From positions 1 to 64,000 of the forward strand of contig JAGNYO010000004.1 in assembly GCA_017984895.1 (NCBI GenBank): DNA of 64,000 nucleotides. Direction: 5' to 3'. The notes beneath the pieces were generated by a model. The model worked only from the letters and a program-made list of their open reading frames with translations. It did no database searches and was not told where the DNA came from. Position 1 is the stretch's first letter, and every line of letters starts with the position of its first letter. The stretch is from Sphingobium sp. GTDB taxonomy: Bacteria; Pseudomonadota; Alphaproteobacteria; Sphingomonadales; Sphingomonadaceae. Positions 1-9,091 of the stretch are shown here, piece by piece. Both the position numbers and the translations under genes were made by a program.

Positions 1-2
1 GC

Positions 3-575
3 ATACAGGAATATGCAGGCGAATATATCCGTTGGCGCGATCAGCCGCCCCCCTCCCAGGAAACGGTGCGCTATCAAATTGCGCGATTAGCCGAGATGAT
101 CGAAAGATATTTGCAAGCGCCATCAAATGAGGCCGAACTGCTTGCCTGGGTCGATTGCATGGTACCCGACGCGCGCGATGCTCTCTGTAGCAGGTTGAAA
201 GTATTGCCGTGTGATTTAGTGACCGAGATAGTGAAGGGGACGCTAAGTTGGAAGATGGTGCTGGAGTCAACTTGCTCAGTGCTGGCCGTGCGCCAAAAAG
301 GCGACATCAAGGACCCCCATATTCCTACTGCGGTGCAGATGCTGGTCGACCTCTACGAGGAAGCGACCGGTAAGCCTGCCACCTGGTCGAGCAAACCTAA
401 TGGCGCCTATGGCATCGATGGCGGTATCCAGCGCATTGGCCAAACGCCGTGCGCCTGCTTCGTTCACGCGTTTTTCCAGGTGGTTGATGCAGAGATCGCT
501 CATACCCGCATCGATAATTACATGAGGTCGCTGCTGGCACGACGGCGGCGGAAACGCGCCCAGAAAAGCGCTTGA
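3..575 (+). CDS. Hypothetical protein, 5' end outside the window
   Basis: The frame is open from the first complete codon of the window to the TGA at 573-575, so the gene probably begins upstream. A GTG at 66 could be a start, but no convincing ribosome site precedes it. The visible 190 residues are mostly soluble and mildly acidic, and end in a strongly basic tail (RRRRKR). I see no signal peptide, membrane segment or familiar catalytic motif. It lies 75 bases upstream of the ParB-methyltransferase gene on the same strand and may be part of the same mobile block. Function unknown. Confidence 0.55.
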   Translation: MQEYAGEYIRWRDQPPPSQETVRYQIARLAEMIERYLQAPSNEAELLAWVDCMVPDARDALCSRLKVLPCDLVTEIVKGTLSWKMVLESTCSVLAVRQKGDIKDPHIPTAVQMLVDLYEEATGKPATWSSKPNGAYGIDGGIQRIGQTPCACFVHAFFQVVDAEIAHTRIDNYMRSLLARRRRKRAQKSA

Positions 576-622
576 TGGCCAATCTTTTGCACCCAAAAGA
601 GGCGTATATGTCTCTTCAAGGA

Positions 623-644
623 TCTCCTCACTTTTTTGAGGAGA
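623..644 (+). promoter_or_regulatory. Hairpin that covers the methyltransferase ribosome site
   Basis: An exact 8-bp inverted repeat (TCTCCTCA at 623-630 and TGAGGAGA at 637-644, loop of six bases) contains the GAGGAG Shine-Dalgarno sequence of the following gene in its right arm. In the transcript the left arm would pair with the ribosome site, which suggests control of translation initiation. The regulatory role is inference. Confidence 0.45.
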
Positions 645-650
645 CCTTTC

Positions 651-1973
651 ATGTCCATTACCGATATCCGATCGCTGAGCATCGTAGAGATACCGATCGA
701 TACCATCGTGCCCTTTGCCACCAATCCAATGGAGCACCCCACAGGCCAGATTTCCATGCTCAAGAGGAGCATGACACGGTTCGGATTCACGAACCCCGTG
801 CTGCTTACCCCTGACAATGTTGTCATCGCCGGCCATGGACGCTTGATCGCTGCGAAGGAACTCGGGTGTACTCACGTGCCAGCGATCATTCTCTCGGGTT
901 TGACTGAAGCCGAGCAACGTGCCTACCGAATTGCAGATAACGCGATTGCGCTCAAGGGGAAGTGGGCGCTCGATCTTTTGGCGATCGAGGCGCAATATGT
1001 CCTCGATGCAGGGATAGCACCAATCGAACTCGGATTCGAGATGGGCGAACTCGACTTTGCGATCGAAGGAGCGAAGAAAGAGAAGGCGAAAGCGGAAGAA
1101 CCCGTGCCCGAACCCGCTCGCACTGGTCCGCCGGTATCGCGCGTGGGTGATCTCTGGACAGTTGGGCTGCACAGAATCCTCTGCGGCGACGCCCGCGATC
1201 CGGCATGCTACCGCATCCTGATGGGCGGGGAGAAGGCCGATATGGTGCTCACAGATATGCCCTGGAACGTACCCGTCAATGGTCATGTCAGCGGTTTGGG
1301 AAAGATCAAGCATCCCGAGTTTCCGATGGCATCGGGTGAGATGGGAAAAGAAGAGTTCGCCAGCTTCACCACTATTGTGTTCCAGAACCAGGCAGATTTT
1401 GCCAAGCCCGGCGCACTTGTGCTCGAGTTTATCGACTGGCGCAGCGTAGCAATGATGATCACGGTTGGCGAGACCATCTTCGACCGACTGATGAATATCT
1501 GCGTCTGGGTAAAGCCCTCCGGTGGCATGGGTTCGCTGTGGCGTAGCCGTCATGAACTCGTCTGCGCATTTCGCGTCAAGGGCGGCAAGCATGCCAACAA
1601 TGTGCGGCTTGGAAAGTTCGGCAGAAACAGGACGAATGTCTGGGAATATGCCGCCCCAAATGGATTTGGCAGCGAGCGCGAAAATCTGAAGATTCACCCG
1701 ACGGCCAAGAATGTGGAAATGCTCGCCGACGCGATCCTGGATTGCACGCAGCGCGGCGGTATCGTGCTTGATCCCTTCCTTGGTTCAGGCGCAACGATTT
1801 TGGGCGCCCAAGGGGTTGGCCGCATTGGGCGGGGAATGGAGCTGGATCCTTATTATGTAGATCTTGCAGTTCAGCGCATCACGAAAGAAATCGGGAACGA
1901 GGCAGTCCTCGCCGATGGCAGGACCTTTGCAGAGGTAACTTCCGAGCGCCATGGTGGGGAGGCAGCAGCATGA
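651..1973 (+). CDS. ParB-domain site-specific DNA methyltransferase
   Basis: A fusion of an N-terminal ParB/Srx-like domain (about residues 8-100, with the VVIAGHGRLIAAKELG segment typical of the fold) and a C-terminal adenine/cytosine-N methyltransferase. The methyltransferase carries a TDMPW catalytic motif near residues 201-205 (a variant of the D/N-P-P-Y/W motif) and a SAM-binding DPFLGSGATI motif near the C terminus. Such proteins modify bases in DNA and are typical of phages and integrated elements, often without a restriction partner. The ATG at 651 is chosen because GAGGAG lies just upstream; a TTG at 636 is less likely. The stop overlaps the start of the DUF5681 gene by four bases. 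No restriction nuclease is visible nearby. Confidence 0.88.
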   Translation: MSITDIRSLSIVEIPIDTIVPFATNPMEHPTGQISMLKRSMTRFGFTNPVLLTPDNVVIAGHGRLIAAKELGCTHVPAIILSGLTEAEQRAYRIADNAIALKGKWALDLLAIEAQYVLDAGIAPIELGFEMGELDFAIEGAKKEKAKAEEPVPEPARTGPPVSRVGDLWTVGLHRILCGDARDPACYRILMGGEKADMVLTDMPWNVPVNGHVSGLGKIKHPEFPMASGEMGKEEFASFTTIVFQNQADFAKPGALVLEFIDWRSVAMMITVGETIFDRLMNICVWVKPSGGMGSLWRSRHELVCAFRVKGGKHANNVRLGKFGRNRTNVWEYAAPNGFGSERENLKIHPTAKNVEMLADAILDCTQRGGIVLDPFLGSGATILGAQGVGRIGRGMELDPYYVDLAVQRITKEIGNEAVLADGRTFAEVTSERHGGEAAA

Positions 1974-2791
1974 GCCGCAAAGACGACGATAAGCTCGCCC
2001 CTACCGCAGCTCCCGATATGTCCGGCGCTGCGAAGGCGCCGCGGGCGAAGAAGCCAGCGCAGCGTCGCGCTAAACCGAACTCGTCACGATATCGGGCCAA
2101 TGATGAGGGTGGTTATGGCAATCCGCCGGTCAAGAACCAGTTCAAGCCAGGCAATAAGGGCGGTGGTCGCAAGAAAGGAAATGTCACGCTGGAGAGCGAA
2201 CTGCGTCGAGTATTTCGTGACAGGGTTCCGCTCGCCGATGGCAGCAAGACGCCAATGGTGAGGGCGCTCGCGGAGCTCACCAAGAAACAGTTGCTCACCA
2301 ACCCCAAAGCCTTGCCCTGGGCGTTCGAACTGGCCGAGAAATATGGGCCGAAGGAAGCAGAGCACCGCGTAAAGATTAACATGGAGATTTTGACCGACGC
2401 GGAGCTCAATATTTATGGCGTGATATTGGATCGGTTGATTGCCAGCTTTCAGGATGAGGATAAGACAGATGAAAAATGCCAGGATATTCAGGAGCGACTA
2501 GGCCTCTATCGCGTGTCTATGCGGGAGGATGGTCTGCCGGGTATCGATCAGCTTAAGGATGATGAGCCGCGCAATACGAACGGAACGTTGCTGTTGCCTA
2601 GGGATGATTACTATCTGGACCGGGAACCGGATGGCACGCTGTGGCGGAGGTCGAAGCGGTCGGAGATCCCGGACATATTGATTGGCTTTCGGGATCCCCG
2701 CTCCCGATTGTCACCGGATGACCCCTATTATCTCAATGATAATGGGTGGCAGATCGACCCGGAAGCAATCCGATTTGTCAAACCCTCGTGA
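1970..2791 (+). CDS. DUF5681 domain protein
   Basis: It overlaps the methyltransferase gene (ATGA), so the two are translationally coupled. After a basic, Ala/Lys-rich start, residues about 45-75 carry the DUF5681 signature (GYGNPPVKNQFKPGNKGGGRKKG), which is found in small phage or element proteins, often near methyltransferases and terminase-like genes. The rest is polar, and the C-terminal part is rich in Asp, Arg and Pro. No enzymatic motif is visible. The role is not known; DNA binding is plausible from the basic glycine-rich block, but this is inference. Confidence 0.75.
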   Translation: MSRKDDDKLAPTAAPDMSGAAKAPRAKKPAQRRAKPNSSRYRANDEGGYGNPPVKNQFKPGNKGGGRKKGNVTLESELRRVFRDRVPLADGSKTPMVRALAELTKKQLLTNPKALPWAFELAEKYGPKEAEHRVKINMEILTDAELNIYGVILDRLIASFQDEDKTDEKCQDIQERLGLYRVSMREDGLPGIDQLKDDEPRNTNGTLLLPRDDYYLDREPDGTLWRRSKRSEIPDILIGFRDPRSRLSPDDPYYLNDNGWQIDPEAIRFVKPS

Positions 2792-2797
2792 CCAAGG

Positions 2798-2836
2798 ATG
2801 CCACCAGCCCGCATAACGAGGCTGGTGGCATTTTGC
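2798..2836 (+). terminator. Intrinsic terminator after the DUF5681 gene
   Basis: A perfect 12-bp stem (ATGCCACCAGCC at 2798-2809, GGCTGGTGGCAT at 2820-2831) with a ten-base loop, followed by TTTGCTT. It lies seven bases after the stop codon. It may also serve the convergent gene that ends at 2878, although no strong T run faces that direction. Confidence 0.75.
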
Positions 2837-2877
2837 TTCCCACGACGAACGGAACGTGTTCGACATCCACAAAGGCC

Positions 2878-3780
2878 TTATTTGGACGCTCTTTTGATAT
2901 GAGTAGCATAGAGGACCTCACCGTTGCTCGCGTCGATAAATTCAAGCTGTTCGGGAACACCCGCAAAGACGCACATGTTGCTCTTTACATCGTAGGGAAA
3001 TTTAAAGCTTGGCGTATACGGCTCTAGGGGCCCACAAACGAGCGTTCTGCCGTCAGGCCATGAATTGAGTGTCCCCGATATTCTTAGTCTCACATTTGCA
3101 ACGAGATGGCGGGCTTCGTCACCCACCGCCGCTTTCACCCAGAAATTGGGGTGTTCCCAGATATCGGACCCGTCCGACATCCAGTAACCGGGAAAACCGA
3201 TGGCAGTGAATTGCTCGGTTATTCTTTTTATTTCTATAGTGGCACCATAGGCGTTTGATGCGGTGTAAGACGGCAGATAGCGTTTGTTGCAGGCGAAGGT
3301 GAGATAGAGGATGGCCGGTCTGGATATATTCTTTATGGGCGATAGCTGAATTCCTGGTCCGTTCGCCGAACGCAGCCTTGACGGATCGACACTGCCGATG
3401 CCTGATTGCACAAAATATTGAGATTTTTGAGTGTCGTAAGTCCAATTGGGCCAGCCCTCACACCTCGGTGTATTTGAATCATCATCAATGGGTTGAAGCT
3501 CATACGAAAATCGTTTGCCGCTGAGTTCGGGCGGTTTGGGCGGCTGATCAAATTGATCCTTTGGGGCATAGTTCCGTATGCTGTCAGCAATGGCGTTCAA
3601 CTGCGTCGCATCCAATATTTCTTGCGCCTGAGATGGTGGCATAATGCCGAGCGATATTACGGCGCATCCGAGCACGAGCGCCTGATACAGGGCGCCTCTG
3701 CGTCTACAGGTCGCATCGCGGTGCAACGCACTTGCTCCCGCCATATGATCCTGAGATTCCCAATTAACTAGTAAACGCAT
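2878..3780 (-). CDS. Secreted or periplasmic protein of unknown function
   Basis: The ATG at 3780 follows GGAGG with a seven-base spacer, so I prefer it to the much longer open frame. The N terminus is basic, followed by a hydrophobic stretch (ALVLGCAVISLGIM) and a likely signal-peptidase site at PSQAQ near residue 50, so export is predicted. The mature 250 residues contain several Cys, Trp and Tyr but no motif I can assign. It stands convergent to the DUF5681 gene and downstream of the integrase pair on the same strand. Confidence 0.7.
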   Translation of the reverse strand: MRLLVNWESQDHMAGASALHRDATCRRRGALYQALVLGCAVISLGIMPPSQAQEILDATQLNAIADSIRNYAPKDQFDQPPKPPELSGKRFSYELQPIDDDSNTPRCEGWPNWTYDTQKSQYFVQSGIGSVDPSRLRSANGPGIQLSPIKNISRPAILYLTFACNKRYLPSYTASNAYGATIEIKRITEQFTAIGFPGYWMSDGSDIWEHPNFWVKAAVGDEARHLVANVRLRISGTLNSWPDGRTLVCGPLEPYTPSFKFPYDVKSNMCVFAGVPEQLEFIDASNGEVLYATHIKRASK

Positions 3781-4101
3781 CGTCGCACCTCCATGTTCAG
3801 GGCGACGTGCAAGCCTTATTCCCGCTTCCTCGTCGCGCCTATGTCCTCTCGGGGCGACGGCCAAAGCCGGGCATTGGAAACCTACCAGTTGGTCAGGCGC
3901 ATGCGCCTTTACCGGCAAGCCGGCTGGACATGCGCGCATGCTACCCGGCCGAATAATTCGACCGAGTTTCAACTGGAGGGGTTTCCACGCCCCGCTTACG
4001 GTCTCCCGAAGCGACGCGACCATTGCTCGGCAGCAGAAAAGGTTCAAGCGGAAAGTATGCTTGCCTTCAGATCAAATTGTCTACGGCGCTAATATACGTT
4101 T
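3781..4101. other. Intergenic region, no gene seen
   Basis: A 321-base gap between two minus-strand genes. It holds the GGAGG ribosome site of the downstream gene (just after 3780) and a perfect 14-bp palindrome, AGGCGCATGCGCCT at 3895-3908. The short open frames on the plus strand have no ribosome site or recognisable product. The promoter of the secreted protein is presumably here, but I cannot point to one. Confidence 0.4.
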
Positions 4102-4296
4102 TCAGTTTTCGTATACTACCATAGCTGCGGCGGCGAGCTTGGCGATCGCGCTTGAGCGTCGTTCAAGTGCCTCGACCGCATTCAAAGCGTCTTCCTGGCA
4201 ATCAAATGGCGGGCGAATGATGGAAAGGGTATCCTCCATGATACCTGCCGCCTTCATGCAAAGCCAGAGAACAAGCTGCTCATCATCGGCGCTCAT
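4102..4296 (-). CDS. Small protein coupled to the integrase
   Basis: A 64-residue product whose ATG overlaps the TGA of the upstream integrase gene (ATGA at 4293-4296), indicating translational coupling. The sequence is mixed helical, with an Ala-rich C terminus and no recognisable domain. Its position directly after an integrase resembles that of small excisionase-like or accessory factors, but no helix-turn-helix is evident and the assignment stays open. Confidence 0.5.
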   Translation of the reverse strand: MSADDEQLVLWLCMKAAGIMEDTLSIIRPPFDCQEDALNAVEALERRSSAIAKLAAAAMVVYEN

Positions 4297-5294
4297 ATGC
4301 TGCTCGTCGACATCCGGTTGATGATCGCCTGCACGGCGGTATCGTCCTCGACATAGATCTTGCGTATTTCCCCCACCTGCTGAGCGCTCCAACCCATGAT
4401 GTCGCCCACTTCCTGATCGGATAGGCCCAGCTTTACCAGTCGTGTCGCGTAGGTTCCGCGCACATCGTGAAGATGCTTTTTGCGGCCATCGCTATGGCGG
4501 ATGTCGAGCGCGTCGCGCACCTCGTTGAAACCATGGCTGAAGCCATCTCCACTCCAGCTCAGCCCTCTGCTGTTGACCAGTACGGTTTCCACCCCGGGTG
4601 CTCGGACGCAATGTCGCAGTTCGTCCAATAGAACGCGCAATTCGGGCGTGACGGGGATGATCGCCCGCTTGCGTCGGCGCCCGCTCTTTTGTGTCACGCG
4701 CTTGATCGTGAATTGCTCGATCTCCGGCCACTTCAGTGCGATGAGATCGGCGCGGCGCAGGCCCGTCATCGCGGCGAGCCGCATGCCGTCAGCAACATGT
4801 TCAGGAGCGCCGGCGCAGAAGCGCTCGATTTCCTCATCCAGCCAGATGATCTCGGCGCGCGAACCCGGCTTGTAGAGGCGCGGAATGTTGGAGGCGATGT
4901 TGATGGTCACCCAGCCATGCAGCCGTGCCCAGGCGAGCATGTGGTGGAGGACGGTCAGCTGATGATCGGCTGTGCGAGGCTGATGCGCGTATTCGTTGCG
5001 CCATGCCAGAATGGCCTGCAGCTGTTGCGGATCCGACCAAAGCGCCACGGGCGTGGCGCCCCACCGATTGCGGATGCGCTCAATAATGAGGCGCCAGACA
5101 TAGCGCGTCCGATCAGCGAGTTGGCTCCATTCTGGACTTATAAGATAGGCATCGATTAGGGTGTTGAGACTGCTGTTTTGCGTCGGAAAGGCCCTTTGAT
5201 AAGGTGCTGACGGAAGGTGTGAGCCGTACGTCCTTACGCAATTGCCCGCGGCCAATCCGGGGAAGGATATGCGAATCTGATAACTACTGAACAT
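4293..5294 (-). CDS. Tyrosine recombinase / phage-type integrase
   Basis: Family features: an N-terminal SAM-like core-binding region (about residues 45-130) and a C-terminal catalytic domain with TGLRRADLIAL (first catalytic Arg), HDVRGTYATRL (the H-x-x-R box), GWS, and a terminal Tyr in RKIYVEDD. It cuts and rejoins DNA in site-specific integration and excision. The protein is 333 residues, near the short end for the family, and the first 40 residues are not typical, so the start could be further downstream. No tRNA or att repeat was found next to it. It marks the boundary between the methyltransferase block and the polysaccharide locus. Confidence 0.85.
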   Translation of the reverse strand: MFSSYQIRISFPGLAAGNCVRTYGSHLPSAPYQRAFPTQNSSLNTLIDAYLISPEWSQLADRTRYVWRLIIERIRNRWGATPVALWSDPQQLQAILAWRNEYAHQPRTADHQLTVLHHMLAWARLHGWVTINIASNIPRLYKPGSRAEIIWLDEEIERFCAGAPEHVADGMRLAAMTGLRRADLIALKWPEIEQFTIKRVTQKSGRRRKRAIIPVTPELRVLLDELRHCVRAPGVETVLVNSRGLSWSGDGFSHGFNEVRDALDIRHSDGRKKHLHDVRGTYATRLVKLGLSDQEVGDIMGWSAQQVGEIRKIYVEDDTAVQAIINRMSTSSI

Positions 5295-5484
5295 GCTGAA
5301 TCCCTGAGCTTTTGGGGGTAGTGCACGAATGCTCGAACGGTGTGCGAAGTCCAGTCGGAATGTAAGGGCCTTTCAAAGGGTGTTTGTTGCGTGCGACCGG
5401 CTGAGCGTCACCCGGCAAAGCGCTCTGGACAGGCAATGCCCTGCCGGTTAGGACGGCGCATGAACAAGAATATGGTTAAACGCT

Positions 5485-6675
5485 ATGGATAGCCCCCGCA
5501 TAGGCTCCGAAGTCGAAGCAGGTTACTCACGGATTTCCGGGGCGGGTTCTGACGGGCCATCAAGGATCGGGGCCAACGTAATACGTCGGTTCAAATCGCT
5601 AGGTCCGTTATTCTGGGTCACCGTGGTGATCCCCACCACCATTGCTATTCTCTATTTTGGCTTGTTCGCCTCCGATGTCTATATATCGGAATCCCGTTTC
5701 GTTGTGCGAAGCCCAGACAAGCCGGCGACGACCGGCCTGGGTGTGCTTCTGAAGTCAACCGGTTTCACTAATGGTGGAGACGAGATTTTTGCCGCGCAGG
5801 ACTATGTTGCGTCGCGTGATGCTCTGACGGCGCTTAATCGGGGCGGGTCCTTCGAGAAGGCCTATGCGGCCGGTGATATTTCCGTGTTCGACCGGTTCAA
5901 CTCTCTCGGTTCGGGCGACACGTTCGAGGACCTGTACGAATATTATCAGAAGAAGGTGAAGGTCGATCACGATACCACCTCGTCGATCACGACGTTATCC
6001 GTGCGCGCTTATACGCCGCAGGATGCGCAGCGATTCAATGCTCAGCTGCTCGAGATGGCGGAGGCGACCGTCAACACGCTCAACAATCGCGGCCGCCAGG
6101 ACCTGATCCGGTTCGCGCAGGCGGAGGTGGACGAGGCCAAGGAAAAGGCCCGCGTGGCTGCCTTGGCCTTATCGGCATATCGAAACCGAGAAGGCGTCGT
6201 GGACCCTGAGAAGCAAGCGGCAGTGCAGCTTCAAATGATCTCAAAGATCCAAGACGAACTAATTGCTACAAAAACACAGTTACATGAGCTACGCAAATTC
6301 GCTCCGCAGAACCCGCAGATCGAAGTGTTAGATACCCGGGTCTTAGTACTTTCCGGGCAGATTGATGAGCAACTAGGAAAAGTCGCGGGTGATCGGAAAT
6401 CCCTATCATCCACCGCTGCTCAGTACCAACGTCTCGCACTTGAAAGTCAATTTGAAGATAAGAATCTTGCCAGCGCACTTACTGCTCTTCAAGAGGCGCG
6501 AAATGAAGCGCAACGTAAACAGGCGTATGTAGAGCGCATCGTTCAGCCAAATTTGCCTGACTATCCATTAGAGCCGCGCCGTATCAGGTCAATTGCACTG
6601 TGCCTAATCCTTAGCCTTATTATATATGGGATATCCTCCATGATGATTTCTGGCGTAAGAGAGCATAATGAATAG
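5485..6675 (+). CDS. kpsE: Capsule export inner-membrane protein, KpsE/CtrB/BexC type
   Basis: A polysaccharide co-polymerase/periplasmic adaptor that links the ABC exporter to the outer-membrane channel. An N-terminal membrane segment lies at about residues 43-65, followed by the family motif SDVYISESRFVVRSP, a long periplasmic coiled-coil region (about 200-340), the conserved proline-rich stretch PNLPDYPLEPRR, and a second membrane segment near the C terminus. It overlaps the next gene by eight bases. Base use changes inside the gene: the first 230 codons are GC-rich like the chromosome, the rest is AT-rich like the following genes (see findings). Confidence 0.88.
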   Translation: MDSPRIGSEVEAGYSRISGAGSDGPSRIGANVIRRFKSLGPLFWVTVVIPTTIAILYFGLFASDVYISESRFVVRSPDKPATTGLGVLLKSTGFTNGGDEIFAAQDYVASRDALTALNRGGSFEKAYAAGDISVFDRFNSLGSGDTFEDLYEYYQKKVKVDHDTTSSITTLSVRAYTPQDAQRFNAQLLEMAEATVNTLNNRGRQDLIRFAQAEVDEAKEKARVAALALSAYRNREGVVDPEKQAAVQLQMISKIQDELIATKTQLHELRKFAPQNPQIEVLDTRVLVLSGQIDEQLGKVAGDRKSLSSTAAQYQRLALESQFEDKNLASALTALQEARNEAQRKQAYVERIVQPNLPDYPLEPRRIRSIALCLILSLIIYGISSMMISGVREHNE

Positions 6676-7453
6676 ACAGGTATTAGCCTCTCTTAGGATC
6701 CAAGGCAGAGTTATCAACGCCCTGCTTTTTAGAGAAATAATTACCCGCTATGGCCGTAGTAACATTGGCCTGCTATGGCTGGTAGCAGAGCCAATGTTGT
6801 TTACTATAGGTATAGCTACGTTATGGTATGCTGTGAAGCTTCATACAGTTTCTGCGATACCGATAATATCGTTCGCATTAACGGGATATAGTAGTGTGTT
6901 AATATGGCGAAATTCTGTTAATAGGAGTTTGAACGCCATTTCAATTAACATATCTCTGCTTTATCATAAAAATGTCAGGGCTATAGATATTTTTTGTTCA
7001 AGAGCAATTCTCGAAATAGTGGGAGGAACTTGCTCATTTTTTATTTTATCAGTAGTATTGTTTGTCACGGGACATATAGATTATCCGAGTGATTTGAGCA
7101 TACTAGTGACAGGATGGTTATTGTTATGCTGGTTCGCATGGGCGTTAAGCCTAACTATAGGAGCGCTATCAGAAGTATCTGATACCTTAGAGCGAATTTG
7201 GCATGTTATTACCTATCTGATGTTTCCGCTGTCCGGGGCAGTCTTCATGGTCGATTGGTTGCCTACACCAGCTCAGCATGCGGTTTATTGGCTTCCGATG
7301 GTTCACGGAGTCGAAATGGTACGGCATGGATTCTTCGGCGATAAAGTAATAACTCACGAGGATCCTCTCTACTTCATTGTCGTCAATTTAATTCTTACAA
7401 TTTTCGGTCTAACTGCGGTGAGTTATGTGCAATCACGAGTGAAGCCAGAATGA
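6668..7453 (+). CDS. kpsM: ABC-2 type polysaccharide transporter permease, KpsM type
   Basis: 261 residues with about six hydrophobic segments and the start typical of the ABC-2 polysaccharide permeases (LLFREIITRYGRSNIGLLWLVAEP). With the ATPase encoded next to it, it forms the inner-membrane pore that exports lipid-linked polysaccharide. It overlaps kpsE by eight bases and kpsT by four, so the three are coupled. The DNA is AT-rich compared with the housekeeping part of the window. Confidence 0.9.
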   Translation: MNRQVLASLRIQGRVINALLFREIITRYGRSNIGLLWLVAEPMLFTIGIATLWYAVKLHTVSAIPIISFALTGYSSVLIWRNSVNRSLNAISINISLLYHKNVRAIDIFCSRAILEIVGGTCSFFILSVVLFVTGHIDYPSDLSILVTGWLLLCWFAWALSLTIGALSEVSDTLERIWHVITYLMFPLSGAVFMVDWLPTPAQHAVYWLPMVHGVEMVRHGFFGDKVITHEDPLYFIVVNLILTIFGLTAVSYVQSRVKPE

Positions 7454-8103
7454 TTAAACTCCATAATATTTATAAATATTATCCTTTTAGGAATGGCTCT
7501 CGTCGCATTTTAGAAAACCTCTCACTGGAAATCGCGATGGGAGATAAAGTCGGCATATTGGGGAAGAATGGTGCCGGAAAATCGACATTGACGCGGATAT
7601 TAAGCGGTTCGGAATTGCCGTCGTCTGGGAATGTTATACGTGAAATGTCGATTTCATGGCCACTTGCATTTGGCGGAGCGTTCCAAGGTGGTCTGACCGG
7701 TCTAGATAATCTTAAATTTATAAGCAGGGTATATGGAGCGGACATATCAGTCGTGCGCCAATACGTGGAGGAATTCTCTGAATTGGGAAAATACCTTTAC
7801 GAACCCATTATGACTTATTCGACGGGAATGCGAGCGAGATTGGCATTTGCATTATCTATGGCAATAGATTTCGATTGTTACTTAATGGACGAGATAGTTG
7901 CCGTAGGAGATCGTGGTTTTCAAGAAAAATGTCATGAACAGCTTTTTATTAAGCGGAAACATTGTGCGATGGTAATCGTCTCGCATGATTTTAATTATAT
8001 TAGAGAACACTGCCAAAGTGCTTTTGTTTTAAGCCAAGGAAAAACTTATCAGTTTTCTGATATAGAAGAAGCAATTTATTTCTATGAGCGCAGTTTTGGT
8101 TAA
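7450..8103 (+). CDS. kpsT: ABC transporter ATPase for polysaccharide export, KpsT type
   Basis: 217 residues with Walker A GKNGAGKST (38-46), a signature motif in its capsule-type form (YSTGMRARL, about 123-131), Walker B CYLMDE (143-148) and an H-loop SHD (about 178-180). It energises export through the KpsM-type permease. The length fits the short capsule ATPases without a C-terminal sugar-binding domain. Its end overlaps the next gene by 20 bases. Confidence 0.92.
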   Translation: MIKLHNIYKYYPFRNGSRRILENLSLEIAMGDKVGILGKNGAGKSTLTRILSGSELPSSGNVIREMSISWPLAFGGAFQGGLTGLDNLKFISRVYGADISVVRQYVEEFSELGKYLYEPIMTYSTGMRARLAFALSMAIDFDCYLMDEIVAVGDRGFQEKCHEQLFIKRKHCAMVIVSHDFNYIREHCQSAFVLSQGKTYQFSDIEEAIYFYERSFG

Positions 8104-9091
8104 ATTTTCGGATATAAGCGTTGTTGTCCAAGGACCTATCAGGGCAAACACTCGCGAACTGTTGGAATCCGTACGTCATCAACTTGCTGGATCTGAGCTT
8201 ATATTAAGTACTTTTGATACTGAGGATGTTACTATGGTTGCGCCGCACGTAGATCGGTGCGTCATCAGTAGCGATCCGGGTAGTTTAAAGCCTACCCTAA
8301 AAATAAATACTGCAGAACGAAATAATATAAACAGACAATTAGTAAGTTCGTTGGCTGGTATAAAATCCGCGACCCGCCCTTATATTCTTAAGGTGCGCTC
8401 TGATTGCCTGATCCAAGGAAGCGGATTTGTTAATCTATATAATAACGTTTGTAAAGCGACAGGCGAGCAAAACAGAATAGTCTGCCCGAGCTTTTTTACG
8501 CGTCATCAGCAAGGGCTGTCGTGCTATCTCTTTCATGTATCAGATTGGTTTTCCTTTGGTGATGCTGAGTCGATCAACAGGCTTTGGAGTGCTAATCTGA
8601 TGAGTGAAGTCGACTCGTCCTACTACGACGATAAGCCACATAAGCTAGGCGCGACTTACGCAGCCAAACGTTTCAGAGCACGGTATACTCCGGAACAACA
8701 TATAACCTGCCAGTATGCCAAAAACCTTGGTTATAGGACTCCAGAATACCTGGACCATCTCAATGATGAGCTCGTCGATCAACATAAAAAATTCGCGGCA
8801 CGGCATTTTATTATAGCGGAGCCAGACATGCTAGGGATTGTACTCCCTAAATACAATCATCTATCTCGCTCGCTTTATATGCTTTCGGACTGCATGTCTT
8901 TCTACGATTGGAACCAAATATTTCGCCGAGAAACGGGAGTTGAATTAGGCCAATCCAAATTTTTCAATAGATCAAAATGCATCGTTGCCACAAGATTTGT
9001 ATTTCACATTTTTAGAAAGCAAGTCATATATGCCGTTTTAATGTCAAAAGGAGCGACGAAAAAATTTAATAATTTGTTACGGAGGATGTGA
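8084..9091 (+). CDS. WavE-type lipopolysaccharide/capsule synthesis protein
   Basis: The first residues (FSDISVVVQGPI) and the segment PYILKVRSDCLIQG fit the WavE family, a group of glycosyltransferase-like proteins first named in Vibrio LPS loci. The DCL (D-x-x) region after KVRSD resembles the acidic motif of GT-A enzymes. It is presumably cytoplasmic and adds a sugar or related group to the growing polymer. The start lies 20 bases inside kpsT; the frame is well supported. The exact donor and acceptor cannot be read from the sequence. Confidence 0.75.
   Translation: MSAVLVKFSDISVVVQGPIRANTRELLESVRHQLAGSELILSTFDTEDVTMVAPHVDRCVISSDPGSLKPTLKINTAERNNINRQLVSSLAGIKSATRPYILKVRSDCLIQGSGFVNLYNNVCKATGEQNRIVCPSFFTRHQQGLSCYLFHVSDWFSFGDAESINRLWSANLMSEVDSSYYDDKPHKLGATYAAKRFRARYTPEQHITCQYAKNLGYRTPEYLDHLNDELVDQHKKFAARHFIIAEPDMLGIVLPKYNHLSRSLYMLSDCMSFYDWNQIFRRETGVELGQSKFFNRSKCIVATRFVFHIFRKQVIYAVLMSKGATKKFNNLLRRM

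Noticed and set aside
276..1697. Long minus-strand open frame opposite the methyltransferase gene
   Set aside because: It covers recognised coding sequence in antisense, has no ribosome site and no familiar domain.
1..5294. Complete prophage
   Set aside because: The methyltransferase, DUF5681 and integrase genes are phage-like, but no capsid, tail, portal or lysis genes are present.
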